Source of the DNA: Gammaproteobacteria bacterium
GTDB taxonomy: Bacteria; Pseudomonadota; Gammaproteobacteria; Pseudomonadales; Pseudomonadaceae
Assembly (NCBI GenBank): GCA_012735335.1
Contig: JAAYHO010000471.1
Span: forward strand, 1-7,707
DNA: 7,707 nucleotides
Reading direction: 5' to 3'
The notes under the pieces were generated by a model. It worked only from the letters and a program-made list of their open reading frames with translations. It did not search any database and was not told the DNA's origin. Position numbers and translations under genes: made by a program. Positions 1 through 6,338 of this stretch are shown in pieces. Every line of letters starts with the position of its first letter. The stretch's first letter is position 1.

Positions 1-798
1 GAGCTGAACAGCCTGGGCAGCAGTGAAGACCGTGCCCGCTACCGGGACGACCTGGTGGCCTATCTGCGTGAGCGCTTCGAGCAGCTGGACGAAGACAGCC
101 AGCGTCGTCTGGACAGCAACCCGCTGCGGGTACTGGACAGCAAGAACCCGGATACCCAGGCGCTGTTGGCTGATGCACCGAAACTGGCGGATTATCTGAA
201 CGGGGAGGCCCGTGCCCACTTCGATGGTCTGCGTGCGCTGCTGGATGCCGCCGGGGTGCCCTATGTGATCAATCCGCGCCTGGTACGAGGGCTGGATTAC
301 TACGGCCTGACGGTGTTTGAATGGGTGACCGACAAGCTTGGCGCCCAGGGCACCGTGTGCGCCGGTGGCCGTTACGATGGTCTGGTGCAGCAACTGGGCG
401 GTAAACCGGCTCCGGCGGTGGGCTTTGCCATGGGCATGGAGCGCTTGCTGCTGCTGATCGAGACCCTGGACAAGGTACCGGCCGAACTGTCCCGTCAGGT
501 GGATGTCTATTTGGTCACCCTGGGCGATGGTACCCAGCAGGCGGCCATTCGCCTGGCTGAACAGTTGCGTGACGCCTTGCCGGACCTGCGTCTGGTAGTG
601 CATTGTGGCGGCGGCAGCTTCAAGAGTCAGTTCAAGAAGGCGGACAAGTCCGGTGCGCTGTTCGCGCTGATCCTCGGTGAGGCGGAAGCCGCTGCCGGTC
701 AGGTCGGCGTCAAGCCGCTGCGTGAGGATGGCGAGCAGGCCAACCTTGCCTGGACCGAAGTACCGCAGTATCTGCGCAACCTGTTACAAGAATGCTGA
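1..798 (+). CDS. hisS: Histidyl-tRNA synthetase, 3' part (5' end outside window)
   Basis: Cytoplasmic class II aminoacyl-tRNA synthetase that charges tRNA-His with histidine using ATP. The reading frame is open from base 1, so the gene enters from the left; the 265 residues seen are roughly the last 60 percent of a protein that is usually about 425-430 aa. Visible family signatures are the histidine-binding motif LVRGLDYY (nt 280-303), the [12 protein letters not shown] histidine-specific loop (nt 349-384), and class II motif 3 as GFAMGMERL (nt 421-447) with its ATP-binding arginine. The C-terminal anticodon-binding domain starts near [10 protein letters not shown] (nt 496 on) and ends in a TGA stop. 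Only 22 bases separate it from the YfgM-like gene, and the same order (hisS, yfgM, bamB, der) is common in gammaproteobacteria, so it is probably cotranscribed with them. A GTG at position 55 is internal and is not the start. Confidence 0.97.
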   Translation, partial: ELNSLGSSEDRARYRDDLVAYLRERFEQLDEDSQRRLDSNPLRVLDSKNPDTQALLADAPKLADYLNGEARAHFDGLRALLDAAGVPYVINPRLVRGLDYYGLTVFEWVTDKLGAQGTVCAGGRYDGLVQQLGGKPAPAVGFAMGMERLLLLIETLDKVPAELSRQVDVYLVTLGDGTQQAAIRLAEQLRDALPDLRLVVHCGGGSFKSQFKKADKSGALFALILGEAEAAAGQVGVKPLREDGEQANLAWTEVPQYLRNLLQEC

Positions 799-820
799 AT
801 AAAATCTGAAGGAGAGCAGG

Positions 821-1465
821 GTGAGTTACCAGACGGAAGAAGAACAGATCGAACGCATCAAGGAAGTCTGGCAGCGCCATGGTGCGCCTGTATTGACAGG
901 TGTGGTGCTGGCGCTGGCCGGGGTGTTTGGCTGGAATGGCTGGACCAATCACCAGGAGAACAAGGCGCTGAATGCCTCTGCTATCTACCAGAACATGCTG
1001 GAAAGCGTGCTGCAGGATGACAGCGAAGCCAACCGCGCCCGCGGTGCCGAGCTGGCTGCCCAGCTGCGCAGCGACTACGCAGGCACCCAGTACGCCCACT
1101 ATGCCGCGCTGATGCAGGCCCGGCTGGCGGTGGAGAGCGGTGACTTTGCCACCGCCGAAGGGCTGCTGCGGGAAGTGAGCGACGACGCTGATGACGTGGC
1201 GCTGGAAGAAATCGCCCGGCAGCGTCTGGCGCGTGTACTGGCCCAGCTGGATCGTGCCGAGGAAGGTCTGGCGCTGTTCAGTTCTCCGGTAACCGGCGAG
1301 TTGCTGGCCGGTCGTGAAGAGGTGCGTGGTGACCTGCTGCTGGCCCTGGGTCGCACCGGTGATGCCCGCCAGGCCTATCAGGCTGCGCTGGAAGCCACCG
1401 CTGATCAGCGCAGCCGTCCGCAACTGCAGTTGAAACTTGATGATCTGGCGGAGGAAGCCTCTTGA
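821..1465 (+). CDS. yfgM: YfgM-like inner-membrane TPR protein (SecYEG/periplasmic chaperone accessory)
   Basis: A 214-residue protein with a short charged cytoplasmic N-terminus, one hydrophobic membrane segment at about residues 22-41, and a long periplasmic helical domain with alanine/leucine-rich TPR-like repeats (about 60-210). This matches the YfgM (TPR_21) family; E. coli YfgM is 206 aa. In E. coli, YfgM binds the SecYEG translocon together with PpiD and helps pass secreted proteins to periplasmic chaperones; the same role here is inferred from family and position. The start is GTG at 821, chosen because GGAGAG at 811-816 is well spaced and MSYQTEEEQIERIKE fits the family N-terminus. 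It follows hisS by 22 bases, and its stop overlaps the bamB start, which points to one operon with translational coupling. Confidence 0.93.
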   Translation: MSYQTEEEQIERIKEVWQRHGAPVLTGVVLALAGVFGWNGWTNHQENKALNASAIYQNMLESVLQDDSEANRARGAELAAQLRSDYAGTQYAHYAALMQARLAVESGDFATAEGLLREVSDDADDVALEEIARQRLARVLAQLDRAEEGLALFSSPVTGELLAGREEVRGDLLLALGRTGDARQAYQAALEATADQRSRPQLQLKLDDLAEEAS

Positions 1466-2607
1466 AGCTGATCACCCGAACATGTGCCCTTGGCCTCAGC
1501 GCACTGCTGTTGGTGGGCTGCGGCAGTTCCTCGAAGAAGGAGCTGCCCCCGGCGGAGCTGGAAAAATTCACCGCTGAAGTCGAGCTCGAGCGCAGCTGGA
1601 AGCGCAATATCGGGATTGGCCAGGGCGAGCTGTACAACAGCCTGCAGCCGACACTGGATGGCCTGACCCTGTATGCCGCCGATGCCAAGGGCCGGGTGGT
1701 GTCCATGGATCGGGAGACCGGCAAGGTCAACTGGCAGGTCAAGCTCAAGGAGCGTCTGTCCGGTGCGGTAGGCGCCGGTGGTGGCCGGGTACTGCTGGGC
1801 ACTCTGGATGGCGAAGTGATTACCCTGGACGAGACCGACGGCAGCGAGCTGTGGCGTGCCCGGGTATCCAGTGAGGTACTGGCACCGCCGCAGACCAATG
1901 GCGATATCGTGGTGGTGCAGAGCCAGGACGACAAGCTGGTGGCGCTGGATATCTCCACCGGTGAACAGCGCTGGATGTACGAATCCAGTCTGCCGGTACT
2001 GACCGTGCGTGGTCACAGCACCCCGGTGGTCTCTCTGTACCGGGTCTATGCCGGTCTGGCCAGTGGCCGGGTGGTAGCGCTGGATGCGGCCAACGGTGTG
2101 GCCCTGTGGGAGCAGCGCGTAGCGCAGCCCCAGGGTCGTTCCGAGCTGGAGCGCATGGTGGATATCGATGGTCACCTGCTGCTGGATGACCAGACCCTGT
2201 ACGCCGCCACCTATCAGGGCAACCTGGTGGCGATGGATGCCGAGTCCGGCAATATCCGCTGGCAGCGTCCGGCGTCCAGCCATGGCGGGCCCGGTGCCGG
2301 TTTTGGCAGCGTGTATCTGAGCAAGGCTGACGGCACCGTGCAGGCCTATGATCAGAATCGTGCCACGCCGCTGTGGAGCAACGAGCAGTTGCTGCGTCGC
2401 CAGCTGACTGCGCCGGTGGCCTTCAGCAGCTACGTCGCGGTGGCCGATTACCAGGGCTATCTGCACCTGCTGGCGCAGACCGATGGCCGTCTGGTCGGGC
2501 GGGTGCGGGTCGACAGCAAGGGCGTCCGGGTGGCCCCGATCGCCCAGAGCGGCACCCTCTATGTATACGGTAATAGCGGCGATCTGGCGGCCTACCAGCT
2601 GCGTTGA
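1462..2607 (+). CDS. bamB: Outer membrane protein assembly lipoprotein BamB
   Basis: BamB is the beta-propeller lipoprotein of the BAM complex, which folds beta-barrel proteins into the outer membrane; it contacts BamA from the periplasm. The 381-residue product starts with a lipoprotein signal peptide: a lysine/arginine n-region, a hydrophobic stretch, and lipobox LVGC with Cys20 as the lipidated residue. The next residue is Gly, not Asp, consistent with export to the outer membrane. The rest shows repeated PQQ-like propeller blades of the type 'LYAADAKGRVVSMDRETGKV' followed by a conserved tryptophan. Length is close to E. coli BamB (392 aa). The start is TTG at 1462, overlapping the yfgM stop as TTGA, with a strong SD-like GGCGGAGG at 1448-1455 upstream; no ATG gives a complete signal peptide. 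A terminator follows at 2631-2670. Confidence 0.95.
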   Translation: MKLITRTCALGLSALLLVGCGSSSKKELPPAELEKFTAEVELERSWKRNIGIGQGELYNSLQPTLDGLTLYAADAKGRVVSMDRETGKVNWQVKLKERLSGAVGAGGGRVLLGTLDGEVITLDETDGSELWRARVSSEVLAPPQTNGDIVVVQSQDDKLVALDISTGEQRWMYESSLPVLTVRGHSTPVVSLYRVYAGLASGRVVALDAANGVALWEQRVAQPQGRSELERMVDIDGHLLLDDQTLYAATYQGNLVAMDAESGNIRWQRPASSHGGPGAGFGSVYLSKADGTVQAYDQNRATPLWSNEQLLRRQLTAPVAFSSYVAVADYQGYLHLLAQTDGRLVGRVRVDSKGVRVAPIAQSGTLYVYGNSGDLAAYQLR

Positions 2608-2620
2608 AGCCGAAACAGGT

Positions 2621-2626
2621 TATACT
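2621..2626 (+). promoter_or_regulatory. Possible -10 element of a der promoter
   Basis: TATACT matches five of six bases of the sigma70 -10 consensus. No good -35 hexamer lies at 16-18 bp spacing (GCTGCG at 17 bp), so the assignment is weak. If it is real, transcription would start near 2632-2634, inside the left arm of the terminator hairpin. Confidence 0.3.
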
Positions 2627-2630
2627 TTCC

Positions 2631-2670
2631 GGCCGCTGACCACAGAAGGTGCAGCGGCCTTTTTGTTTTT
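2631..2670 (+). terminator. Rho-independent terminator between bamB and der
   Basis: GGCCGCTG (2631-2638) pairs perfectly with CAGCGGCC (2652-2659). The stem can be extended by ACC/GGT with one bulged G. It is followed at once by a T-rich run TTTTTTGTTTTT-like tract (2660-2670). This is a textbook intrinsic terminator for the hisS-yfgM-bamB transcript. It lies only 30 bases before the der start, so it may also act as an attenuator for der. Confidence 0.85.
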
Positions 2671-2690
2671 GTATGGCACCTGTGGTGCGC

Positions 2691-2694
2691 GGAG
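2691..2694 (+). promoter_or_regulatory. Ribosome-binding site that fixes the der start
   Basis: GGAG is five bases from the ATG at 2700. The open frame extends upstream to 2649, but that part overlaps the terminator and has no ribosome-binding site, so 2700 is preferred. A small inverted repeat GCACC-TGT-GGTGC (2676-2688) sits just before the site. Confidence 0.75.
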
Positions 2695-2699
2695 TAAGC

Positions 2700-4148
2700 A
2701 TGGTTCCTGTTATCGCCCTGGTCGGTCGGCCCAACGTCGGCAAGTCCACCCTGTTCAACCGCCTGACCAAGAGTCGTGACGCCATCGTCGCCGACGTTCC
2801 CGGGTTGACCCGTGACCGCCAGTACGGGGAAGCCATCTGGCAGGGCCGGGCTTTCATCGTGGTGGACACCGGTGGTCTGACCGGCGATGAGCACGGCATC
2901 GATACCATCATGGCCGGGCAATCCCTGCAGGCCATCGAGGAAGCCGACGCCGTGCTGTTCCTGGTCGACGCCCGGGCCGGGCGCACCGCAGGCGACGAGA
3001 TGATTGCCGAGCACCTGCGCAAGCGCGACAAGCACACCTTCCTGATTGCCAACAAGATCGATGGTGCTGATCAGGACTCGATTGTCGGCGAGTTTGCCCC
3101 GCTGGGGCTGGGCGCGCCGATCAGCATTGCCGCCGCCCACGGGCGCAATATCAACCCCATGCTCGAAGCCGTGCTGGTGGACGGAGAGATCCAGGCCCAG
3201 CCGGAGCTGGATGAGGACGGCAACCCGATAGAGCGCGTCCCGGTTACCCCGATCGGTACCAAGATCGCCGTCATCGGTCGACCCAACGTCGGCAAGTCGA
3301 CGCTGGTCAACCGCATGCTCGGTGAGGACCGTGTGGTGGTGTTCGATCAGCCCGGTACCACCCGCGACAGTATCTATATCCCCTACGAACGGCATGGCAA
3401 GCCCTACACCCTGATCGACACCGCCGGGGTGCGCCGCCGCGGCAAGGTATTCGAGGCCATCGAGAAGTTCTCGGTGATCAAGACCCTGCAGGCGATCCAG
3501 GATGCCAACGTGGTGATCTTCGTGGTCGATGCCCGGGAAGGTATCGTCGAACAGGACCTGCACCTGCTGGGCTTCGTGCTGGAGTCGGGCCGGGCGCTGG
3601 TGGTGGCGATCAACAAGTGGGATGGCATGGAGCCGGGGGAGAAGGACTATGTGAAGAAGGAGCTGGAGCGCCGGCTGATCTTCACCCAGTTTGCCGATCA
3701 GCATTTCATTTCCGCGCTGCATGGCAGTGGTGTCGGGTTGCTGTACAAGTCGGTGGATCAGGCCTACGAAAGCGCCATGACCAAGATCCCGACCAAGCGC
3801 ATGACCGAAATCCTCGAAGCCGCCGTGGAGGAGCACCAGCCGCCGCTGGTCAACGGCCGCCGCATCAAGCTGCGCTACGCCCACCTGGGCGGCTCCAACC
3901 CGCCGATCATCGTTATTCATGGTAACCAGGTGGACTCGGTACCGCGCTCCTATACCCGCTATCTGGAGAACGTGTTCCGCAAGGTATTCAAACTGTCCGG
4001 TACACCGGTGCGTATCGAGTACAAGGGCAGCGACAACCCCTATGCGGACAACAAGAACAAGCTGTCTGAACGTCAGGTGAACAAGAAGCGCCGCCTGATG
4101 AGCCACAAGAAGAAGGCCGAGAAGAAGCGCCGGGACAAGAAGCGCTGA
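2700..4148 (+). CDS. der: Double-domain GTPase Der (EngA), ribosome assembly
   Basis: Essential GTPase needed for maturation of the 50S ribosomal subunit; it acts in the cytoplasm on pre-50S particles. The 482-residue product carries two tandem GTPase domains, the hallmark of the family. Domain 1 has P-loop GRPNVGKST (residues 9-17), DTGG (56-59) and NKID (118-121). Domain 2 has GRPNVGKST (193-201), DTAG (240-243) and NKWD (305-308). An acidic linker (about 160-180) lies between the domains. A KH-like domain follows (about 360-445), including [18 protein letters not shown], and then a strongly basic lysine/arginine tail. Length is near E. coli Der (490 aa) and all nucleotide-binding motifs are intact. 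The start is ATG 2700 with GGAG upstream. It follows bamB, as in many gammaproteobacteria, but a terminator intervenes, so it probably has partly separate transcription. Confidence 0.98.
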   Translation: MVPVIALVGRPNVGKSTLFNRLTKSRDAIVADVPGLTRDRQYGEAIWQGRAFIVVDTGGLTGDEHGIDTIMAGQSLQAIEEADAVLFLVDARAGRTAGDEMIAEHLRKRDKHTFLIANKIDGADQDSIVGEFAPLGLGAPISIAAAHGRNINPMLEAVLVDGEIQAQPELDEDGNPIERVPVTPIGTKIAVIGRPNVGKSTLVNRMLGEDRVVVFDQPGTTRDSIYIPYERHGKPYTLIDTAGVRRRGKVFEAIEKFSVIKTLQAIQDANVVIFVVDAREGIVEQDLHLLGFVLESGRALVVAINKWDGMEPGEKDYVKKELERRLIFTQFADQHFISALHGSGVGLLYKSVDQAYESAMTKIPTKRMTEILEAAVEEHQPPLVNGRRIKLRYAHLGGSNPPIIVIHGNQVDSVPRSYTRYLENVFRKVFKLSGTPVRIEYKGSDNPYADNKNKLSERQVNKKRRLMSHKKKAEKKRRDKKR

Positions 4149-4156
4149 AAAATGGA

Positions 4157-4178
4157 GTGTCGAGTTCCATCTCGACAC
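4157..4178 (+). terminator. Hairpin after der, without a U-tract
   Basis: GTGTCGAG (4157-4164) and CTCGACAC (4171-4178) form a perfect 8-bp stem with loop TTCCAT, nine bases after the der stop. The following bases (AGCGCGCC) are not T-rich, so it is not a standard intrinsic terminator. It may stabilise the der mRNA 3' end or assist Rho-dependent termination. ATGGA (4152-4156) could instead pair with TCCAT (4166-4170), which would compete with this stem. Confidence 0.45.
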
Positions 4179-4205
4179 AGCGCGCCATCAGCAAACCCCA
4201 GGTAA

Positions 4206-4255
4206 TTGCATTACGCTGGGCAGATTGCTAGTTTATGCAACTGATTGCATATGGT
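4206..4255 (+). promoter_or_regulatory. Probable promoter region of the SnoaL-like/NMO unit
   Basis: Two weak sigma70-like pairs are visible: TTGCAT (4206-4211) with TAGTTT (4229-4234) at 17 bp, and TTGCTA (4225-4230) with TATGGT (4250-4255) at 19 bp. The second has better hexamers but long spacing, with the inverted repeat inside its spacer. I cannot decide between them. The region between the der hairpin and the SnoaL-like start is otherwise non-coding. Confidence 0.4.
4234..4251. promoter_or_regulatory. Operator-like perfect inverted repeat
   Basis: TATGCAA-CTGA-TTGCATA is a perfect 7+7 bp inverted repeat with a 4-bp centre. It lies 54 bases before the SnoaL-like start and overlaps both possible promoters, as expected for a repressor (or MerR-type activator) site. 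Read as ATGC-N8-GCAT it has the same geometry as the ATGT-N8-ACAT sites known for PadR-family repressors, and a PadR gene lies nearby on the minus strand. The link is an inference. Confidence 0.5.
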
Positions 4256-4291
4256 GGCTGGCATCTGTCGGCCGCTGCCCCTTTGCCTATC

Positions 4292-4297
4292 AGGAAG
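4292..4297 (+). promoter_or_regulatory. Ribosome-binding site that fixes the SnoaL-like start
   Basis: AGGAAG is seven bases before the ATG at 4305. The frame is open further upstream (to 4245), but that extension would begin inside the inverted repeat and has no ribosome-binding site. Confidence 0.7.
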
Positions 4298-4304
4298 ACC
4301 ACTC

Positions 4305-4739
4305 ATGCAGCCCAGACAACTTTCCCCCGCGGCCCAGCAAACCCTTGCTGCCTGGCACAAGATCCTCGAGCGCAACGCGATGGAGGAACTCGACCCGCTG
4401 CTGGCAGATGGTATTGTCTTCCGCTCGCCGGTGGCGCACACGCCTTATCCGGGCCGCGAAGCCATCAAGCTGGTGTTGAAGAACGTCAATCAGGTGTTCG
4501 AGAACTTCACTTACTATCGCACTCTGGTGACCGATGATGGCACCAGCCTGGTGCTGGAATTCAGCGCCGAGGTCAACGGCAAGCAACTCAAGGGCATCGA
4601 CATGCTGCGTTTCGACGAGCAGGGCCGCATCCTTGAGTTCGAGGTCATGGTGCGCCCGCTCAGCGGTCTGCAGGAGCTAGGCAAGGAAATGGCCAAGCGC
4701 ATGGCACCCTATGCAGCGCTGCTTGGTGGCAAGGCCTGA
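4305..4739 (+). CDS. SnoaL/NTF2-like fold protein, function unknown
   Basis: A soluble 144-residue protein with the pattern of the SnoaL/NTF2-like superfamily. A long N-terminal helix holds AAWHKILERNAMEELDPLLA (about 15-34), followed by VFRSPVAHTPYPG (38-50), a helix around AIKLVLKNVNQVFENF, and a four-strand region ending in GKQLKGIDMLRFDEQGRILEFE. The cone-shaped fold is used by enzymes such as ketosteroid isomerases and polyketide cyclases, but also by non-enzymatic binding proteins, so the substrate cannot be named. There is no signal peptide or membrane segment. It is followed after 50 bases by the nitronate monooxygenase-type gene on the same strand, with no terminator seen between them, so the two are probably cotranscribed and controlled from the palindrome upstream. 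Confidence 0.85.
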   Translation: MQPRQLSPAAQQTLAAWHKILERNAMEELDPLLADGIVFRSPVAHTPYPGREAIKLVLKNVNQVFENFTYYRTLVTDDGTSLVLEFSAEVNGKQLKGIDMLRFDEQGRILEFEVMVRPLSGLQELGKEMAKRMAPYAALLGGKA

Positions 4740-4789
4740 CGCCGCGCTTTGCCGACTTTCTTTCTGATTGATTCTGTTTTGGAGCAAGC

Positions 4790-5752
4790 ATGTCTCTACC
4801 TGATATTCTCAAGGGCCGGCTGTCGATCCCGGCGGTTGGCTCGCCGCTGTTCATCATTTCCAACCCCGATCTGGTCATCGCCCAGTGCAAGGCCGGTGTG
4901 GTCGGCTCCTTCCCGTCGCTCAATGCGCGCCCGCTGGAAGTCTTCGAGCAGTGGCTGCAGCGCATCACCAGCGAGCTGGACGAATACAACGAGCAGAACC
5001 CGGATCGGCCCGCCGCACCCTTTGCGGTGAACCAGATAGTGCACCGCTCCAACGATCGGCTGGAGCAGGATCTGGAGTTGTGTGTGAAGTACAAGGTGCC
5101 GATCGTCATCACCTCGTTAGGTGCCCGGGAGGACGTGAACCAGGCCATCCATTCCTATGGCGGCATAGTGCTGCACGATGTGATCAACAACTTCTACGCG
5201 AAGAAGGCCATCGAGAAGGGCGCGGACGGGTTGATCGCCGTGGCTGCCGGTGCCGGTGGTCACGCCGGTACCCTGTCGCCGTTTGCCCTGATCCATGAGA
5301 TCCGCGAGTGGTTTGACGGCCCGCTGCTGCTGTCCGGTGCCATCGCCAACGGTAACGCCATCCTGGCGGCGCAGGCGGCGGGGGCGGATCTGGCTTATAT
5401 CGGCTCGGCCTTCATTGCCACCGAAGAGGCCAATGCCGATCAGGCCTACAAGGACATGATCGTCGGCAGTGGCGCTGCGGATATCGTCTATTCCAACCTG
5501 TTCACCGGCGTACACGGCAATTACCTGCGCCAGAGTATCGTCAACAGCGGGCTGGACCCCGAGGCGCTGCCCGAGTCCGATCCGTCGAAGATGAACTTCG
5601 GCTCCGGCGGCAATACCAAGGCCAAGGCCTGGAAGGATATCTGGGGTGCCGGGCAGGGGGTGGGTGCGGTGAAGAAGGTGGTGCCGGCAGCCGAGCTGAT
5701 TGCCCGTCTGCAGCGCGAGTATCAGGCGGCGCGGGAGCGTCTGGCGCTCTGA
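4790..5752 (+). CDS. Nitronate monooxygenase-family FMN enzyme
   Basis: A 320-residue TIM-barrel flavoprotein of the nitronate monooxygenase (2-nitropropane dioxygenase) family. Characterised members oxidise toxic propionate-3-nitronate or alkyl nitronates with FMN and oxygen; relatives include the enoyl-ACP reductase FabK and NADH:quinone reductases, so the true substrate is open. Supporting motifs are PFAVNQI (barrel strand), AAGAGGHAG with His158 at the place of the conserved family histidine, SGAIANG (182-188) and YIGSAFIATEE (203-213), the last two being the FMN phosphate-binding region. The N-terminus (AVGSPLFIISNPDLV) lacks the usual PMxGG form, which suggests a distinct subgroup. The start is ATG 4790 with GGAG at 4781. 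There is no signal peptide, so it is cytoplasmic. It ends 52 bases before the convergent PadR gene. Confidence 0.9.
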   Translation: MSLPDILKGRLSIPAVGSPLFIISNPDLVIAQCKAGVVGSFPSLNARPLEVFEQWLQRITSELDEYNEQNPDRPAAPFAVNQIVHRSNDRLEQDLELCVKYKVPIVITSLGAREDVNQAIHSYGGIVLHDVINNFYAKKAIEKGADGLIAVAAGAGGHAGTLSPFALIHEIREWFDGPLLLSGAIANGNAILAAQAAGADLAYIGSAFIATEEANADQAYKDMIVGSGAADIVYSNLFTGVHGNYLRQSIVNSGLDPEALPESDPSKMNFGSGGNTKAKAWKDIWGAGQGVGAVKKVVPAAELIARLQREYQAARERLAL

Positions 5753-5772
5753 TCCGTGACTGCGGTACTGAT

Positions 5773-5800
5773 ACAGGGTCGGACGGTTGTTCGGCCCTGT
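5773..5800. terminator. Hairpin between convergent NMO and PadR genes
   Basis: ACAGGGTCGGAC (5773-5784) pairs with GTTCGGCCCTGT (5789-5800) over 12 bp with two G-U wobbles (as read on the plus strand) and a GGTT loop. It lies between two convergent stops, where a shared terminator is expected. The downstream tract is poor on both strands (GTCGTTATT on the plus), so termination strength is uncertain. Confidence 0.55.
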
Positions 5801-5804
5801 GTCG

Positions 5805-6332
5805 TTATTGCACCAGCGGCAGGGTTTCCTCGGCCCAGGCCAGCCAGCTTTCCTCGGTAACGATGCCCCGACGCAGTACTGCATGCTGCAGGCGCTGGGC
5901 CTGGCTCGGATCGGCATGGCTGAAGTCCCGCCGCTCGATATCCCGGTACAGTTGCAGGCGCTGGCGGTGCAGCTCGATCAGGCGTTGCAGCTCCCGGCTG
6001 GCGCCCAGCGGGCCGAGCACTGCCTCGGCGCGCAGCTTGATCAGCAGTGCCTGGTCGGCATTGTTAGAGCTGCCCGGCTCGGCAACCCAGCGGCTCAGTT
6101 CCTGCCGCCCGGCAGCCAGTACCTGGTAGGTCTTCTTGCGTCGGTTACCGGCATTCGGATCGTCCTCGGCCAACACCCACCCGGCCTCGGCCATGCGCCC
6201 CAGCTCCCGATAGATCTGCTGGTGGCTGGCGTGCCAGAAATACCCCATGGAATGGTCGAAGCGGTTGGCCAGCTCGTAACCGGTGGAGGGCTTTTCCAGC
6301 AGGGAGGTCAGCAGCGCGTGTTGGATGGACAT
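5805..6332 (-). CDS. PadR-family transcriptional regulator
   Basis: A 175-residue DNA-binding protein. The N-terminal winged helix-turn-helix (about residues 3-80) shows the PadR pattern: LLTSLLEKPSTGYELANRF, then FWHASHQQIYRELGRMAEAG as the recognition-helix region, then the wing with RRKKTYQVLAAGRQEL. The C-terminal part (about 90-170) is helical with repeated leucines and arginines, like the PadR C-terminal dimerisation domain (Vir_act_alpha_C type). Family members are usually repressors released by small ligands such as phenolic acids or drugs; the ligand here is unknown. It lies six bases after the YtoQ-family gene on the same strand, with no clear Shine-Dalgarno of its own, so translation is probably coupled. 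It points towards the NMO gene and could control it, its own operon, or an unlinked target. Confidence 0.93.
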   Translation of the reverse strand: MSIQHALLTSLLEKPSTGYELANRFDHSMGYFWHASHQQIYRELGRMAEAGWVLAEDDPNAGNRRKKTYQVLAAGRQELSRWVAEPGSSNNADQALLIKLRAEAVLGPLGASRELQRLIELHRQRLQLYRDIERRDFSHADPSQAQRLQHAVLRRGIVTEESWLAWAEETLPLVQ

Positions 6333-6338
6333 GCCGAC

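Noticed and set aside
1405..2466. Minus-strand open frame opposite bamB (353 codons)
   Set aside because: Low-information translation rich in Q, H and G, typical of the antisense of a GC-rich gene; bamB itself is well supported.
2649..2699. N-terminal extension of Der
   Set aside because: It overlaps the terminator and T-tract; Der proteins begin a few residues before the first GRPNVGKS, as with the ATG at 2700.
2592..4178. Long minus-strand open frame opposite der (528 codons)
   Set aside because: It mirrors der, which has every motif of its family. The antisense translation has no recognisable domain and no ribosome-binding site; GC-rich codon bias produces such open frames.
4245..4304. 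N-terminal extension of the SnoaL-like protein from an upstream TTG
   Set aside because: The extension would start inside the inverted repeat, lacks a ribosome-binding site, and adds a cysteine/proline-rich stretch unlike the family; ATG 4305 has AGGAAG at good spacing.
4149..5752. Horizontally acquired island after der
   Set aside because: Considered because the genes are not core neighbours, but base composition and codon use look like the flanks, and there are no integrase, tRNA, direct repeats or insertion-sequence traces.
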